Source: Clostridia bacterium (lineage in GTDB: Bacteria; Bacillota; Clostridia; CAKSNL01; HGM11501). Taken from it: a stretch of 6,527 nucleotides of DNA. The stretch lies in assembly GCA_017390225.1 (NCBI GenBank), contig JAFPCL010000034.1, positions 1 through 6,527 on the forward strand, in the 5' to 3' direction. Both the position numbers and the translations under genes were made by a program. This document shows, piece after piece, positions 6,445 through 6,527 of this stretch. Numbering within the stretch: position 1 is the first letter of the stretch; each line of letters starts with the position of its first letter. The notes beneath the pieces were generated by a model that made no database searches, was not told the origin of the DNA, and was given only the letters and a program-made list of their open reading frames with translations.

Positions 6445-6527
6445 GCGAACTGAATACATTATCAAGGCGTAGCCTTGATAATGTCATCCCGAAGGCGTAC
6501 GATGGTACGTCGAGAGGTGAAGTTCGC
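6445..6527. repeat. Nested inverted-repeat element at the right edge
   Basis: Upstream of the operon promoter lies a highly structured non-coding stretch. GCGAACT (6445-6451) and AGTTCGC (6521-6527) form outer 7-bp arms. They enclose a perfect 13-bp hairpin with a 3-nt loop (arms 6456-6468 and 6472-6484) and a second small hairpin, CGTAC-GATG-GTACG (6496-6509). The whole could fold as a three-way junction in RNA or single-stranded DNA. GTGCGGAAC and GTGCGAAC (6434-6450) form an adjacent imperfect direct repeat at the left margin. The layout resembles dispersed REP- or MITE-like intergenic repeats, but copy number cannot be seen here and the element may continue past the window. No start codon with a ribosome site and no T-run beside the stem is present. 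Confidence 0.6.
6456..6484. repeat. Perfect 13-bp hairpin with GTA loop
   Basis: ACATTATCAAGGC, GTA, then GCCTTGATAATGT forms a perfect stem-loop on either strand. It lacks an adjacent T-run in either direction: on the minus strand the nearest one is seven T's at 6425-6431, 24 nt beyond the stem. It is therefore better read as part of the structured repeat than as an intrinsic terminator for a gene beyond the right edge. Confidence 0.75.

Noticed and set aside
6456..6484. Rho-independent terminator of a gene beyond the right edge
   Set aside because: The stem is strong but is not followed by a T-run on either strand; the nearest, seven T's on the minus strand, begins 24 nt past the stem.

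Overview
The window reads as one co-directional minus-strand operon from an anaerobic, low-to-moderate GC Firmicute, probably of the Clostridia. Four things point that way: an oxygen-sensitive, ferredoxin-linked 2-oxoacid oxidoreductase; near-consensus AGGAGG Shine-Dalgarno sites ahead of most genes; a textbook sigma-A promoter; and a YnbB-type PLP enzyme, a family typical of Firmicutes. The genus cannot be fixed from the sequence alone.

Layout in transcription order, from high to low coordinates. (1) The right edge (about 6434-6527) is non-coding and holds nested inverted repeats that look like a structured intergenic repeat. (2) A strong promoter (TTGACA, 17 nt, TATACT) lies at 6343-6371. 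A 6-bp-arm inverted repeat covers its -35 box and could be an operator. (3) iorA (4557-6290) and iorB (3980-4555) encode the two subunits of indolepyruvate:ferredoxin oxidoreductase. (4) Next is a YnbB / methionine gamma-lyase-family PLP enzyme with a GTG start (2705-3961). (5) An exported L,D-transpeptidase (YkuD fold) follows (1574-2689). (6) An Lnt-type apolipoprotein N-acyltransferase (147-1577) probably starts at a TTG overlapping the transpeptidase stop as TTGA. (7) The 5' end of a HAD-superfamily phosphatase gene (1-160) overlaps the lnt 3' end and runs off the left edge.

Junctions between genes are 1, 18 and 15 nt gaps, then 4 and 14 nt overlaps. No internal terminator is visible, so the set is most likely one polycistronic transcript. 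IorAB would oxidatively decarboxylate aryl pyruvates from aromatic amino acids, and the YnbB-like enzyme may also act on amino acids. The distal genes act on the cell envelope (peptidoglycan cross-linking or remodelling, and lipoprotein acylation). Nothing links the two halves biochemically beyond co-transcription.

I see no phage genes, insertion sequences, CRISPR array, tRNA or rRNA, and no convincing undescribed multi-gene system. The points most worth a second look are the structured repeat at the right edge, the symmetric elements around the iorA promoter, and an Lnt homologue coupled to an L,D-transpeptidase in an apparently Gram-positive lineage.
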